Origin: Pseudonocardia sp. 73-21
GTDB lineage: Bacteria > Actinomycetota > Actinomycetes > Mycobacteriales > Pseudonocardiaceae
Assembly: GCF_001899645.1 (NCBI RefSeq)
Contig: NZ_MKVV01000027.1
Span: 1 to 64,000 of the forward strand
Reading direction: 5' to 3'
DNA length: 64,000 bases
Shown here: piece by piece, positions 8,323 through 17,051 of the stretch
Layout: each line of letters opens with the position of its first letter
Numbering within the stretch: the stretch's first letter is position 1
Translations under genes and position numbers: made by a program
The notes under the pieces: model-generated
Seen by the model: the letters and a program-made list of their open reading frames with translations, nothing else
Database searches by the model: none
What the model was told of the DNA's origin: nothing

Positions 8323-9797
8323 GCGCCTCCGGCGCCCGCACGACCTTTCTCGGCGTCGACGTGGGCACGGGGAGCACGAAGGGCGTGCTGGTCGACGGTT
8401 CCGGCACGGTGCTGGCCACCGCCGTCCGTCCCCACACCGTGTCGCGGCCGCACCCGGGCCACGTCGAGATGGACGCGGACGTCTGGTGGGACGAGTTCGT
8501 CTCGATCACCCGGGAGCTCGGGGCCGAGGGTGTCTCGGCCGTCGGGGTCAGCGGGATGGGGCCGTGCGTCGCGCTCGCGAACTCCTGTGACGAGCCGGTC
8601 CGTCCCGCCATCCTCTACGGCGTCGACACCCGCGCCACCGAGCAGATCGCGCGCCTGACCACCGAGCTCGGCCGCGACGACGTGCTGGAACGCTGCGGCA
8701 GCCTGCTCTCCACGCAGGCCGTCGGGCCGAAGATCGCGTGGGTGGCCGAGCACGAGCCGGAGGTGGCCGCGCGCGCCCGGCGGCTCTACATGCCCGCGTC
8801 GTTCCTCGCGCAGCGGCTGACCGGTGCCTACGTGCTCGACCACCACTCCGCCAGCCAGTCGGTGCCGCTCTACGACTCGGTCGCGCAGGCCTGGTACCGG
8901 CCGTGGTGTGACCTCGTGGCGCCGGGCATCGAGCTGCCCGAGCTGCGCTGGCCCGGGGACGTGGCCGGGCCGGTCACCGCCGAGGCGGCGGCGGCCACCG
9001 GCCTGCCAGTCGGCGTCCCGGTGATCACCGGGACGATCGACGCCTGGACGGAGTCGATCAGCGTCGGCGCCACCGGCGTCGGCGACCTCATGCTCATGTA
9101 CGGCACCACGATGTTCCTCGTGGCCACCACGGCGCAGCGCCTGCTGGTGCCGGAGCTGTGGAGCACCGTCGGCGCGTTCCCCGGCACCCGCAACCTGGCG
9201 GGCGGCATGGCCACCTCGGGCGCGGTCACCGAATGGCTGCGCACGCTGGTGGGTTCACCCGAGCACGCGGAGCTCCAGGCGGAGGCCGAGGCGTCCGGCA
9301 CCGGAGCGCGGGGGCTGCTGATGCTGCCCTACTTCGCCGGCGAGCGGACCCCGATCGCCGACCCCGACGCCCGCGGCGTCGTCGCGGGCCTCACGGTCTC
9401 CCACACCCGCGGCGACCTCTACCGCGCCGCCCTGGAGGCCACCGCGTTCGGCGTGCGGCACAACGTCGAGGCCATGCGCGACGCCGGGGCCGGGGTGCAC
9501 CGGGTGGTGGCGGTCGGCGGGGGCACGACGTCGGCCCTGTGGCCGCAGATCGTCACCGACGTCACGGGCCTGGAGCAGCACATCCCGACCGTGACGATCG
9601 GCGCGAGCTACGGCGCCGCCCACCTCGCCGCCCGAGCGGTGGGGGAGGCGGACATCGCGGCGTGGAACCCGGTGCGCGAGGTCCGCACGCCGGACCCGGC
9701 GGTCACGGCCCGTTACGACGAGCTGTTCGACCTCTACACGCAGCTCCACCCGGCCACCCGCGACATCGTGCACGCGCTGGCCCGCACGCAGGTGTGA
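8319..9797 (+). CDS. FGGY family carbohydrate kinase
   Basis: A 492-residue sugar kinase. The N-terminal DVGTGSTKG phosphate-binding loop is near residues 12-20, the presumed catalytic Asp is in GTIDAWTE near 243, and the C-terminal FGGY domain has ALEATAFGVRHN and GGGTTSALWPQI. It likely phosphorylates the ketose made by the upstream isomerase. The GTG start at 8319 overlaps that gene's stop (GTGA). Its 3' end overlaps the convergent SDR gene by 95 bases. Confidence 0.88.
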   Translation: MSASGARTTFLGVDVGTGSTKGVLVDGSGTVLATAVRPHTVSRPHPGHVEMDADVWWDEFVSITRELGAEGVSAVGVSGMGPCVALANSCDEPVRPAILYGVDTRATEQIARLTTELGRDDVLERCGSLLSTQAVGPKIAWVAEHEPEVAARARRLYMPASFLAQRLTGAYVLDHHSASQSVPLYDSVAQAWYRPWCDLVAPGIELPELRWPGDVAGPVTAEAAAATGLPVGVPVITGTIDAWTESISVGATGVGDLMLMYGTTMFLVATTAQRLLVPELWSTVGAFPGTRNLAGGMATSGAVTEWLRTLVGSPEHAELQAEAEASGTGARGLLMLPYFAGERTPIADPDARGVVAGLTVSHTRGDLYRAALEATAFGVRHNVEAMRDAGAGVHRVVAVGGGTTSALWPQIVTDVTGLEQHIPTVTIGASYGAAHLAARAVGEADIAAWNPVREVRTPDPAVTARYDELFDLYTQLHPATRDIVHALARTQV

Positions 9798-10572
9798 GCC
9801 CGCCGGGCCACCCCGACCGCGTCGCCGACATCCCGCCGTCGACGTCGAGGGTGGCGCCGTGCACCATCGCGGCGTCGTCGGAGGCGAGGAAGAGCACGCC
9901 CCTCGCGATGTCGTCGGGCCGCACCACGACGCCCGCCGGGGTGCTGGCCGTCATCGCGTCGAGCACCGCCCGGCTGTCCTCGTTGCCCGGGGTCAGGGTC
10001 GCGCCCGGGGCCACGGTGTTCACCCGCACGCCGCGCGGCCCGTACTCCGCGGCCCAGCTGCGGGTGAGCTGCTCGTCGGCGGCCTTGGTGGCGGAGTACA
10101 TCGCCGCGAACGGGATGCCCACCCGCGCCATCCACGAGCCGACGGTGATGATCACGCCGTCGCCGCGGGCGGCCATGGCGGGGGCCAACGCGGCGACCAG
10201 CACGTGCGGGGCGCGGACGTTGACCGCGAGCATGGCGTCGAGGTCGTCGTCGGCCAGGTCCTCGGTGCGCGTGGCGGGGTAGATGCCCGCGTTGTTCACG
10301 AGGATGTCGACGCGACCGCCCAGCACGTCGGTCGCCGCGGCGGCGAACCCCCGGATCCCGGCGTAGGACCCGGCCAGGTCGGAGACGACGACGTCGGCCC
10401 GGCCGCCGGCCTCGCGGATCTCCTTGACGACGGCGTCGCCGCGCGCGGCGTCCCGGCCGGTGACGACGACGTGGGCGCCCTCGGCGGCCAGGGTGCGGGC
10501 GACGGCGGCGCCGATGCCGCTGGTGGAGCCGGTGACGATCGCGGTGCGTCCGGTGAGGCGTGGTGTGGTCAT
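9703..10572 (-). CDS. SDR family NAD(P)-dependent oxidoreductase with a run-on C-terminus
   Basis: A 289-residue classical short-chain dehydrogenase. The cofactor loop TGSTSGIG is at 14-21, NNAG at 93-96, the catalytic Ser near 146, and YSATK gives Tyr159/Lys163. A normal SDR would end soon after DVDGGMSATR (about residue 250). Here the frame continues about 40 more residues through the end of the kinase gene on the other strand, giving an unusual 95-base tail-to-tail overlap. The ATG at 10572 starts it. It may oxidise a sugar of the neighbouring cluster, but its orientation is opposite. Confidence 0.85.
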   Translation of the reverse strand: MTTPRLTGRTAIVTGSTSGIGAAVARTLAAEGAHVVVTGRDAARGDAVVKEIREAGGRADVVVSDLAGSYAGIRGFAAAATDVLGGRVDILVNNAGIYPATRTEDLADDDLDAMLAVNVRAPHVLVAALAPAMAARGDGVIITVGSWMARVGIPFAAMYSATKAADEQLTRSWAAEYGPRGVRVNTVAPGATLTPGNEDSRAVLDAMTASTPAGVVVRPDDIARGVLFLASDDAAMVHGATLDVDGGMSATRSGWPGGLTPACGPARARCRGWPGGAACRGRTARRNGP

Positions 10573-11126
10573 GGTCCCAGTCCTACGGGCCGGTCCCGGT
10601 GCGGACCAGGGCACGCCAGGACCACCCACGTGGCGACCCGCGTCCCTACGATCGGGGCATGGCACGAGACCGGGTCGCCCTGGGCGCCTTCCTGCTATCC
10701 CGCCGTGACGGGCTGACTGCCCGCGATCCTCGGCCGTCCGATGGAGCCGGGCAGCTCGTTCGTGCGCTACCTGTTCCTGGACCCGCTGGCGCGGGGAACG
10801 GATCGTCAACCGGGAGGTGTTCGCGGCCGCCGCGGTGGCCGCACTGCGCCGCGAGTCGGGCCGGCGTCCCCACGACCGCCGCCTCGTCGCCCTGATCGCC
10901 GGGCTGCGCGCCGCCGACCCGGACGTCGGCCGCTGGTGGGACGACCACACCGTCCGCGACTACGCGTCGGTGGCCAAGCGCATCGACCATCCCACCGCCG
11001 GCGCGCTGTCGTTCGACATCGAGATCGTCGCCGCCCCCCACGCCTCCGACCAGCGGCTCGTCGTCTACACCGCGCAACCGGACTCGGACACGGCGCGCAT
11101 GCTGCCGCTGCTGTCGAGCTGGTCGG

Positions 11127-12179
<1,053 letters not shown>

Positions 12180-12252
12180 GGCGCGATCATGCTCCTCCGA
12201 CGACACCCGGTCGAGAGTGGTCAACGCCGGGGCCGCGCGGCACGATGATCGG

Positions 12253-13344
12253 ATGCCCCTGCCCGACGTTCTCGCCGCGACCCGCTCCTACGAGGAGTGG
12301 GCCGCCGCGTGCACGCCGATCACGGCCGCAGGGCGGGCCGACCGGCACCGGCTGATGGCGAAGGACCCCTTCGCGTTCCTGCGCGGTTCCTACTACCGCT
12401 GGGCCCAGCGCTGGGCGCGGGAGGCCGGGCCGCTCGCCGACGCCGTGCCGGTCCTCGCGGTCGGCGACGCGCACATCGAGAACTTCGGCACCTGGCGCGA
12501 CGCCGAGGGCCGCCTGGCCTGGGGCGTCAACGACCTCGACGAGGCCGACACCCTGCCGTGGCCGGGTGATCTCGTCCGCCTGCTGGCCAGCGCGATGCTG
12601 GCCGCCCGGACGTCGCGACTCGGGATCGCGCCGGCGACGGCGGCCGCCGCGATCCTCAAGGGCTACACGGGAGCGCTGGACGCAGGCGGGGACCCGGTGC
12701 TGCTCGACGGCGGCTGCGACGACCTGCACCTGGGCCGCGGCCCGGCCGGTGGCGCCCGGTTCTGGCGGCGGATCGCGAGGCTGCACGCGGCCGGAGACGT
12801 GCCGGCGGGCGTCGGCGGGGCCCTGCGCGCGGCCCTGCCCGACGGCACCCGGGGCGTCCGGATCCTGAGCCGGACCGCCGGTATGGGCAGCCGTGACCAC
12901 CTGCGGTTCGTCGCGGTCGGGACCTGGTCCGGCGGCCCGGTCGCCCGGGAGGTCAAGGCCCTGTCCCCGCCCGCCACGCGGTGGCTGCGCGGCGACCCGC
13001 CGGCGGCCGACGCGGCGGGGGCGGGCGGGAAAGAGCTCGCCGGCCGGATCCGGCACTCACCCGACCCCTCCCTGCGCATCGCCCACGGCTGGGTCCTGCG
13101 CCGGCTCGCGCCCGACTGCCGGCGCGTCGAGCTGTCGGACCTGCCGGCCGTCCGCAAGGAGAAGCGGCTGCTGCGCGCGATGGGCCGCGAGATCGCGAAC
13201 GTCCACCTGGCGTCCGTCGACGCCGCGGTGTTGCAGGCCGACCTCGCCGCCCGCCCCGACGGCTGGTTGCTCGAGGCCGCCCGGGGCGCGGTCCACGAGG
13301 TGCGGGCCGACTTCGCGGCGTTCGCGGCGGGGAAGCTCCGATGA
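12253..13344 (+). CDS. DUF2252 family protein
   Basis: A 363-residue protein of the DUF2252 family, uncharacterised and possibly kinase-like. Recognisable family blocks are PFAFLRGSYYRWA near residue 37, VGDAHIENFGTWRD near 72 and NDLDEADTLPWPGDLVRL near 96. The ATG at 12253 starts it and the stop overlaps the next ATG (ATGA), so it is coupled to the antiporter gene. Function is unknown. Confidence 0.85.
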   Translation: MPLPDVLAATRSYEEWAAACTPITAAGRADRHRLMAKDPFAFLRGSYYRWAQRWAREAGPLADAVPVLAVGDAHIENFGTWRDAEGRLAWGVNDLDEADTLPWPGDLVRLLASAMLAARTSRLGIAPATAAAAILKGYTGALDAGGDPVLLDGGCDDLHLGRGPAGGARFWRRIARLHAAGDVPAGVGGALRAALPDGTRGVRILSRTAGMGSRDHLRFVAVGTWSGGPVAREVKALSPPATRWLRGDPPAADAAGAGGKELAGRIRHSPDPSLRIAHGWVLRRLAPDCRRVELSDLPAVRKEKRLLRAMGREIANVHLASVDAAVLQADLAARPDGWLLEAARGAVHEVRADFAAFAAGKLR

Positions 13345-14489
13345 CCTTCGGCATCCTCGCCCTCATCACCGTGGCAGGTCTGGCCGGTCCGCTGCTGGCC
13401 TCCCTTCCGCGGCTCGGGATCCCGCTGGTGGTCGGCGAGATCGCGGCGGGCGTCCTGCTGGGGCGCACCGGCTTCGGCCTCATCGACCCCGACCAGCCCA
13501 CCGTCGCCTTCCTGTCCGACGTCGGGTTCGCGACGCTGATGTTCGTGGTCGGCACCCACCTGCCGCTGCGGGACGCGAAGATGCGTGCGTCGCTGCCCGT
13601 CGCCGCCCTGGGCACGGTGCTGGTGCTGGCGCTCGCCGTCCCCGCAGGCTTCCTGCTGACGACGGTCGGGCCGGACCGGCCGTTCGTGCTGGCCGTGCTG
13701 GTGGCGACGTCGTCGGCGGCGGTGGCGCTGCCGGTCCTGCAGGGGCTGGGCGCCGACGTGCTCGCGACCCCCGCGGCCGTCGTCGCGACGGCGTGGATCA
13801 GCCTCACCGACATCGTCACGGTGCTGGCGGTGCCGCTCGTGCTCGCCACCGGCGCGCTGAGGAAGGTGCTGGCCGGCGCCGGCCTGGTGCTGCTGGCGGG
13901 GGTGGCGGTGTTCCTCGTGCTGCGTGCGCTGCGCCGCACCGACCGCATCCACACGGTCCGGAAGATGTCCAAGAACCGCGGCTGGGCCCTGGACCTGCGG
14001 ATCGGGCTGGGCGTCCTGTTCGCCCTCGCCGCGCTCGCCACCGCGTTCGGCACGAGCATCCTCATCGCCGGCTTCACCGCCGGGGTCGTGCTCGCGGCCA
14101 CCGGCGAGCCCCGGCGCCTGGCCCAGCAGCTCGTCGGGGTGGCCGAGGGGTTCCTCGTGCCGCTGTTCTTCGTGATCCTCGGCGCCCGGCTGCAGTTCGC
14201 GGCGCTGTTCACCTCCGGACGGTCCCTGCTGCTCTTCGCGGGCATCGCGCTGCTCGCCACCGTCGTCCACGTCGTGGTGGCGCTGGTGCTGCGCCGCCCG
14301 GTGGCGGTCGGTCTGCTGGGCACGGCGTCGCTCGGCGTGCCGTCGGCGGTGGTGTCGATCGGGCTCGCGCAACGCGTCCTCGACGCGGGCCAGGCGGCGG
14401 CGATCGTCAGCGCCGTCCTGGTGACGATCGCGGTTGCGGCGGCCGGCGGCGTGCTGCTGGGGCGGCGCGGCACTACCGTCAGGGCGTGA
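13341..14489 (+). CDS. Cation:proton antiporter (CPA2/KefB type)
   Basis: A 382-residue membrane protein with about 11-12 hydrophobic segments and the sodium/hydrogen exchanger domain. The region LPRLGIPLVVGEIAAGVLLG near the start, and the ISLTDIVTVLAVP segment near residue 155 with an Asp in the membrane, fit the CPA2 ion-binding core. It lacks the cytoplasmic TrkA-N domain found in full Kef proteins. Both ends overlap neighbours by four bases (DUF2252 before, idi after). Confidence 0.82.
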   Translation: MTFGILALITVAGLAGPLLASLPRLGIPLVVGEIAAGVLLGRTGFGLIDPDQPTVAFLSDVGFATLMFVVGTHLPLRDAKMRASLPVAALGTVLVLALAVPAGFLLTTVGPDRPFVLAVLVATSSAAVALPVLQGLGADVLATPAAVVATAWISLTDIVTVLAVPLVLATGALRKVLAGAGLVLLAGVAVFLVLRALRRTDRIHTVRKMSKNRGWALDLRIGLGVLFALAALATAFGTSILIAGFTAGVVLAATGEPRRLAQQLVGVAEGFLVPLFFVILGARLQFAALFTSGRSLLLFAGIALLATVVHVVVALVLRRPVAVGLLGTASLGVPSAVVSIGLAQRVLDAGQAAAIVSAVLVTIAVAAAGGVLLGRRGTTVRA

Positions 14490-15022
14490 CGATCTCCCCA
14501 CCCGAACAGGTCGTACTGCTCGACGACGACGGACGCCCGGTCGGTGTCGCCGACAAGGCCACCGTCCACGGTCCCACCACCCCCCTGCACCTGGCCTTCT
14601 CCTGCTACGGCTTCGACCCGGCCGGCCGGCTGCTCGTCACCCGCCGGGCGCGGGGCAAGCGCACGTTCCCGGGCGTGCTCACCAACACCTGCTGCGGGCA
14701 CCCCGCCCCCGGCGAGCCGCTGGAGGAGGCCGTCCAGCGCCGTCTCGACGACGAGCTGGGTCTCGCCGTCACCGGCCTGCGGCTGGTCCTGCCGGACTTC
14801 TCCTACCGCGCCTCGGCCGGCGGGATCGAGGAGAACGAGCGCTGTCCCGTGTTCGTCGGCACGGTGGTCGGCGAGCCGCGGCCCCGGCCGGACGAGGTGG
14901 ACTCCTACGAGTGGTGGACGTGGGACCGGTTCCTGGCCGCGGCCGACGACGCGACGAGCGAGCTCTCGCCGTGGGCGCGCCTGCAGGCGCCCCTGCTCGA
15001 CGCGGAGCTCCGCGTTGCGTGA
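14486..15022 (+). CDS. idi: Isopentenyl-diphosphate delta-isomerase, type I
   Basis: A 178-residue Nudix-fold enzyme interconverting IPP and DMAPP for isoprenoid synthesis. TNTCCGHP carries the active-site Cys (residue 70), EENE at 115-118 the catalytic Glu, and EPLEEAVQRRLDDELG the Nudix-like helix. Length and motif order match bacterial type I enzymes. The GTG start at 14486 overlaps the antiporter stop (GTGA). Confidence 0.93.
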   Translation: MTISPPEQVVLLDDDGRPVGVADKATVHGPTTPLHLAFSCYGFDPAGRLLVTRRARGKRTFPGVLTNTCCGHPAPGEPLEEAVQRRLDDELGLAVTGLRLVLPDFSYRASAGGIEENERCPVFVGTVVGEPRPRPDEVDSYEWWTWDRFLAAADDATSELSPWARLQAPLLDAELRVA

Positions 15023-15953
15023 GATCACGATCTTCAGCGGCTCGGCGCACCCCGAGCTCGCGGCGGCGATCTGCCACCACCTCGAGGTGCCGCTCGCGCC
15101 GAGCCGGGTCACCCGGTTCGCCAACGACTGCCTCGAGGTGCAGCTGCTGGCCAACTGCCGCGAGCGCGACGTGTTCGTCGTGCAGCCGCTCGTGCCGCCG
15201 GTGCAGGAGAACCTCGTCGAGCTGCTGCTCATGCTCGACGCCGCCCGCGGCGCGTCGGCCGCGCGGATCACCGTGGTCATGCCGCACTTCGCCTACGCCC
15301 GCTCGGACAAGAAGAACGCCCCGCGCATCTCCATCGGCGCGCGGCTGGTGGCCGACCTGCTGCGCACCGCCGGGGCCGACCGCGTCCTGACCATGACCCT
15401 GCACTCGCCGCAGGTGCACGGCTTCTTCTCGATGCCGGTGGACCACCTGCACGCCCTGCACGAGCTGGCCGAGCACTTCCGCCGGGTGGACCTCCGCAAC
15501 GGCGTGGTCGTCTCCCCGGACCTCGGCAACGCCAAGGAGGCCTCGCGGTTCGCCGGGATGCTCGGCGTGCCCGTCGCGGCCGCGGCCAAGGAGCGGCTGG
15601 CCGACGACAAGGTCGTGATCAGCTCCATCATCGGCGACGTCCGCGGCCGCGACGTCGTCGTCCTCGACGACGAGATCGCGCGCGGCTCCACGATCATCGA
15701 GCTGCTCGACCGCCTCGCCGAGCTGGACGTGGCCTCGGTGCGCGTGGCGTGCACCCACGGCCTGTTCGCCGACGGCGCGCTGGCCCGGATCGGTGAGCGC
15801 GACGACGTCGAGGAGATCGTCTGCACCACCACGGTCCCGCTGGCCGACACGTCGAAGAAGCTCACCCGGATCTCCATCGCTCCCGCGCTGGCGGAAGCCG
15901 TGCGCCGGATCCACAACGGGGAGTCGGTCAGCGTCCTGTTCGACGAGCACTGA
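15015..15953 (+). CDS. Ribose-phosphate pyrophosphokinase family protein (paralogue)
   Basis: A 312-residue PRPP synthetase-fold protein. It keeps PHFAYARSDKKNAPRIS and RLVADLLRTAGADRVLTM, and an acidic PRPP-binding loop (VVLDDEIARGSTI), but this loop and the expected histidine of the LH(T/S)-Q block differ from housekeeping Prs. It is probably a second, specialised Prs; the main one is usually next to glmU. The only in-frame start near idi is TTG at 15015, which gives an 8-base overlap with idi. The 3' end overlaps the convergent aldolase gene by 26 bases. Confidence 0.75.
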   Translation: MREITIFSGSAHPELAAAICHHLEVPLAPSRVTRFANDCLEVQLLANCRERDVFVVQPLVPPVQENLVELLLMLDAARGASAARITVVMPHFAYARSDKKNAPRISIGARLVADLLRTAGADRVLTMTLHSPQVHGFFSMPVDHLHALHELAEHFRRVDLRNGVVVSPDLGNAKEASRFAGMLGVPVAAAAKERLADDKVVISSIIGDVRGRDVVVLDDEIARGSTIIELLDRLAELDVASVRVACTHGLFADGALARIGERDDVEEIVCTTTVPLADTSKKLTRISIAPALAEAVRRIHNGESVSVLFDEH

Positions 15954-16647
15954 GGAGGTGCTCGGTGGCCACGGCGCGCAGCATCGTGGCCTCGGACATC
16001 ATCGCAGTGAACGTCGCGCCCATGTCCCGGTAGAGGTGCACGTGGGCGGCGGACGCGCAGTAGATGCCCACCGGGATCCCGGCGTCGCGGCACGCTCCGA
16101 TGATCGACGCCACCAGCTCGTCGTGCTCCGGACCGCCGTCGAGCGGGAGACGGGCGCCGAGCGCGAGATCCGACGGGCCGATGAAGATCCCGTCGATGTC
16201 GTCGACCTCGAGGATGCGGGGCAGGGCGGCGACCGCGGTGGTCGTCTCGACCATGACGACGCACAGCGGCGCCGGCCGTTCGCCCATCCAGTTCACGCGC
16301 GTGGGCCCGTAGCTGCGTGAGCCCCGCGGGGGATGGTGGCAGGCCGCGACCGCCGCGTCGGCCTCCTCGGGGGAGTCGACGAGCGGGACGATCACGCCGT
16401 CCGCGCCGCGGTCCAGGGCGCGCCCGATCGCGGCCGGCTCGTTGGCCGTGACTCGCACCAGCGACGGGGTACCCGTCGCGCGCAGGGCCTGCAGCATCGG
16501 CAGGAGCGCGTCGTCGCCCACGAGGCCGTGCTGCTGGTCGACGCAGACGAAGTCGAACCCGACCGAGCCCATCAGCTCGGCCGTCGCGGACCCGGGCAGC
16601 TGCAACCAGCCGCCGACCTGCCCACCGTCGAGACGAAGAGTTCCCAC
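15928..16647 (-). CDS. HpcH/HpaI aldolase family protein
   Basis: A 239-residue class II pyruvate aldolase-type TIM barrel. VCVDQQHGLVG holds the family's catalytic His region, VETTTAVAALPRIL the metal-binding Glu, and GIFIGPSDLALGA the metal-binding Asp. The substrate is a 4-hydroxy-2-oxo acid of unknown kind. It starts at GTG 16647, about 30 bases from the divergent tautomerase gene; the two might share a pathway for ring- or sugar-derived keto acids. It overlaps the prs-like gene tail to tail. Confidence 0.85.
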   Translation of the reverse strand: MGTLRLDGGQVGGWLQLPGSATAELMGSVGFDFVCVDQQHGLVGDDALLPMLQALRATGTPSLVRVTANEPAAIGRALDRGADGVIVPLVDSPEEADAAVAACHHPPRGSRSYGPTRVNWMGERPAPLCVVMVETTTAVAALPRILEVDDIDGIFIGPSDLALGARLPLDGGPEHDELVASIIGACRDAGIPVGIYCASAAHVHLYRDMGATFTAMMSEATMLRAVATEHLLSARRTGR

Positions 16648-16676
16648 GCGGACACTCTGCCAGGCCAGAATGGGGC

Positions 16677-17051
16677 ATGCCCTTCTACCAGTTCACGATC
16701 CCCGCAGGTGGTCCGAGTGCCCGGCGCAAGGCGGAGCTCGCGGCGGCCTTCACGAAGGTCCACACCGAGGTCACCGGAGCCCCGGCCCGGTACGTCAACT
16801 GCTCGTTCGTCGAGGTGCCGCCCGGGAGCCTGTTCGTGGCCGGCGAACCCGTCGAGCACGGCCGGATGGTCGGCATCATCCGGGCGGGCCGCACCGAGGC
16901 CGTGAAGCGGGAGCTGATCACCGGCCTGGCCGCGGCGTGGGCGGAGGTCACCGGCGAACCCGTCGAGGGATTCGCCCTGTTCCTGCAGGAGGTGCCCGGC
17001 CACGCCGTGATGGAGGAGGGCGTCATCCTGCCGGAGGCGTCGGACGACTGA
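16677..17051 (+). CDS. Tautomerase superfamily protein
   Basis: A 124-residue protein starting MPFYQF, so Pro is residue 2 and would be the N-terminal catalytic base after Met removal, as in 4-oxalocrotonate tautomerase and cis-CaaD relatives. The two-unit length (about 120) fits the cis-CaaD/MSAD-like branch rather than the 60-residue 4-OT. It is divergent from the HpaI aldolase. The last 29 bases overlap the convergent PEP-utilising enzyme gene. Confidence 0.78.
   Translation: MPFYQFTIPAGGPSARRKAELAAAFTKVHTEVTGAPARYVNCSFVEVPPGSLFVAGEPVEHGRMVGIIRAGRTEAVKRELITGLAAAWAEVTGEPVEGFALFLQEVPGHAVMEEGVILPEASDD

Noticed and set aside
12953..15280. 775-residue minus-strand ORF
   Set aside because: Antisense to the antiporter and idi genes, which show strong motifs; the composition is Arg/Ser/Thr-rich shadow sequence.
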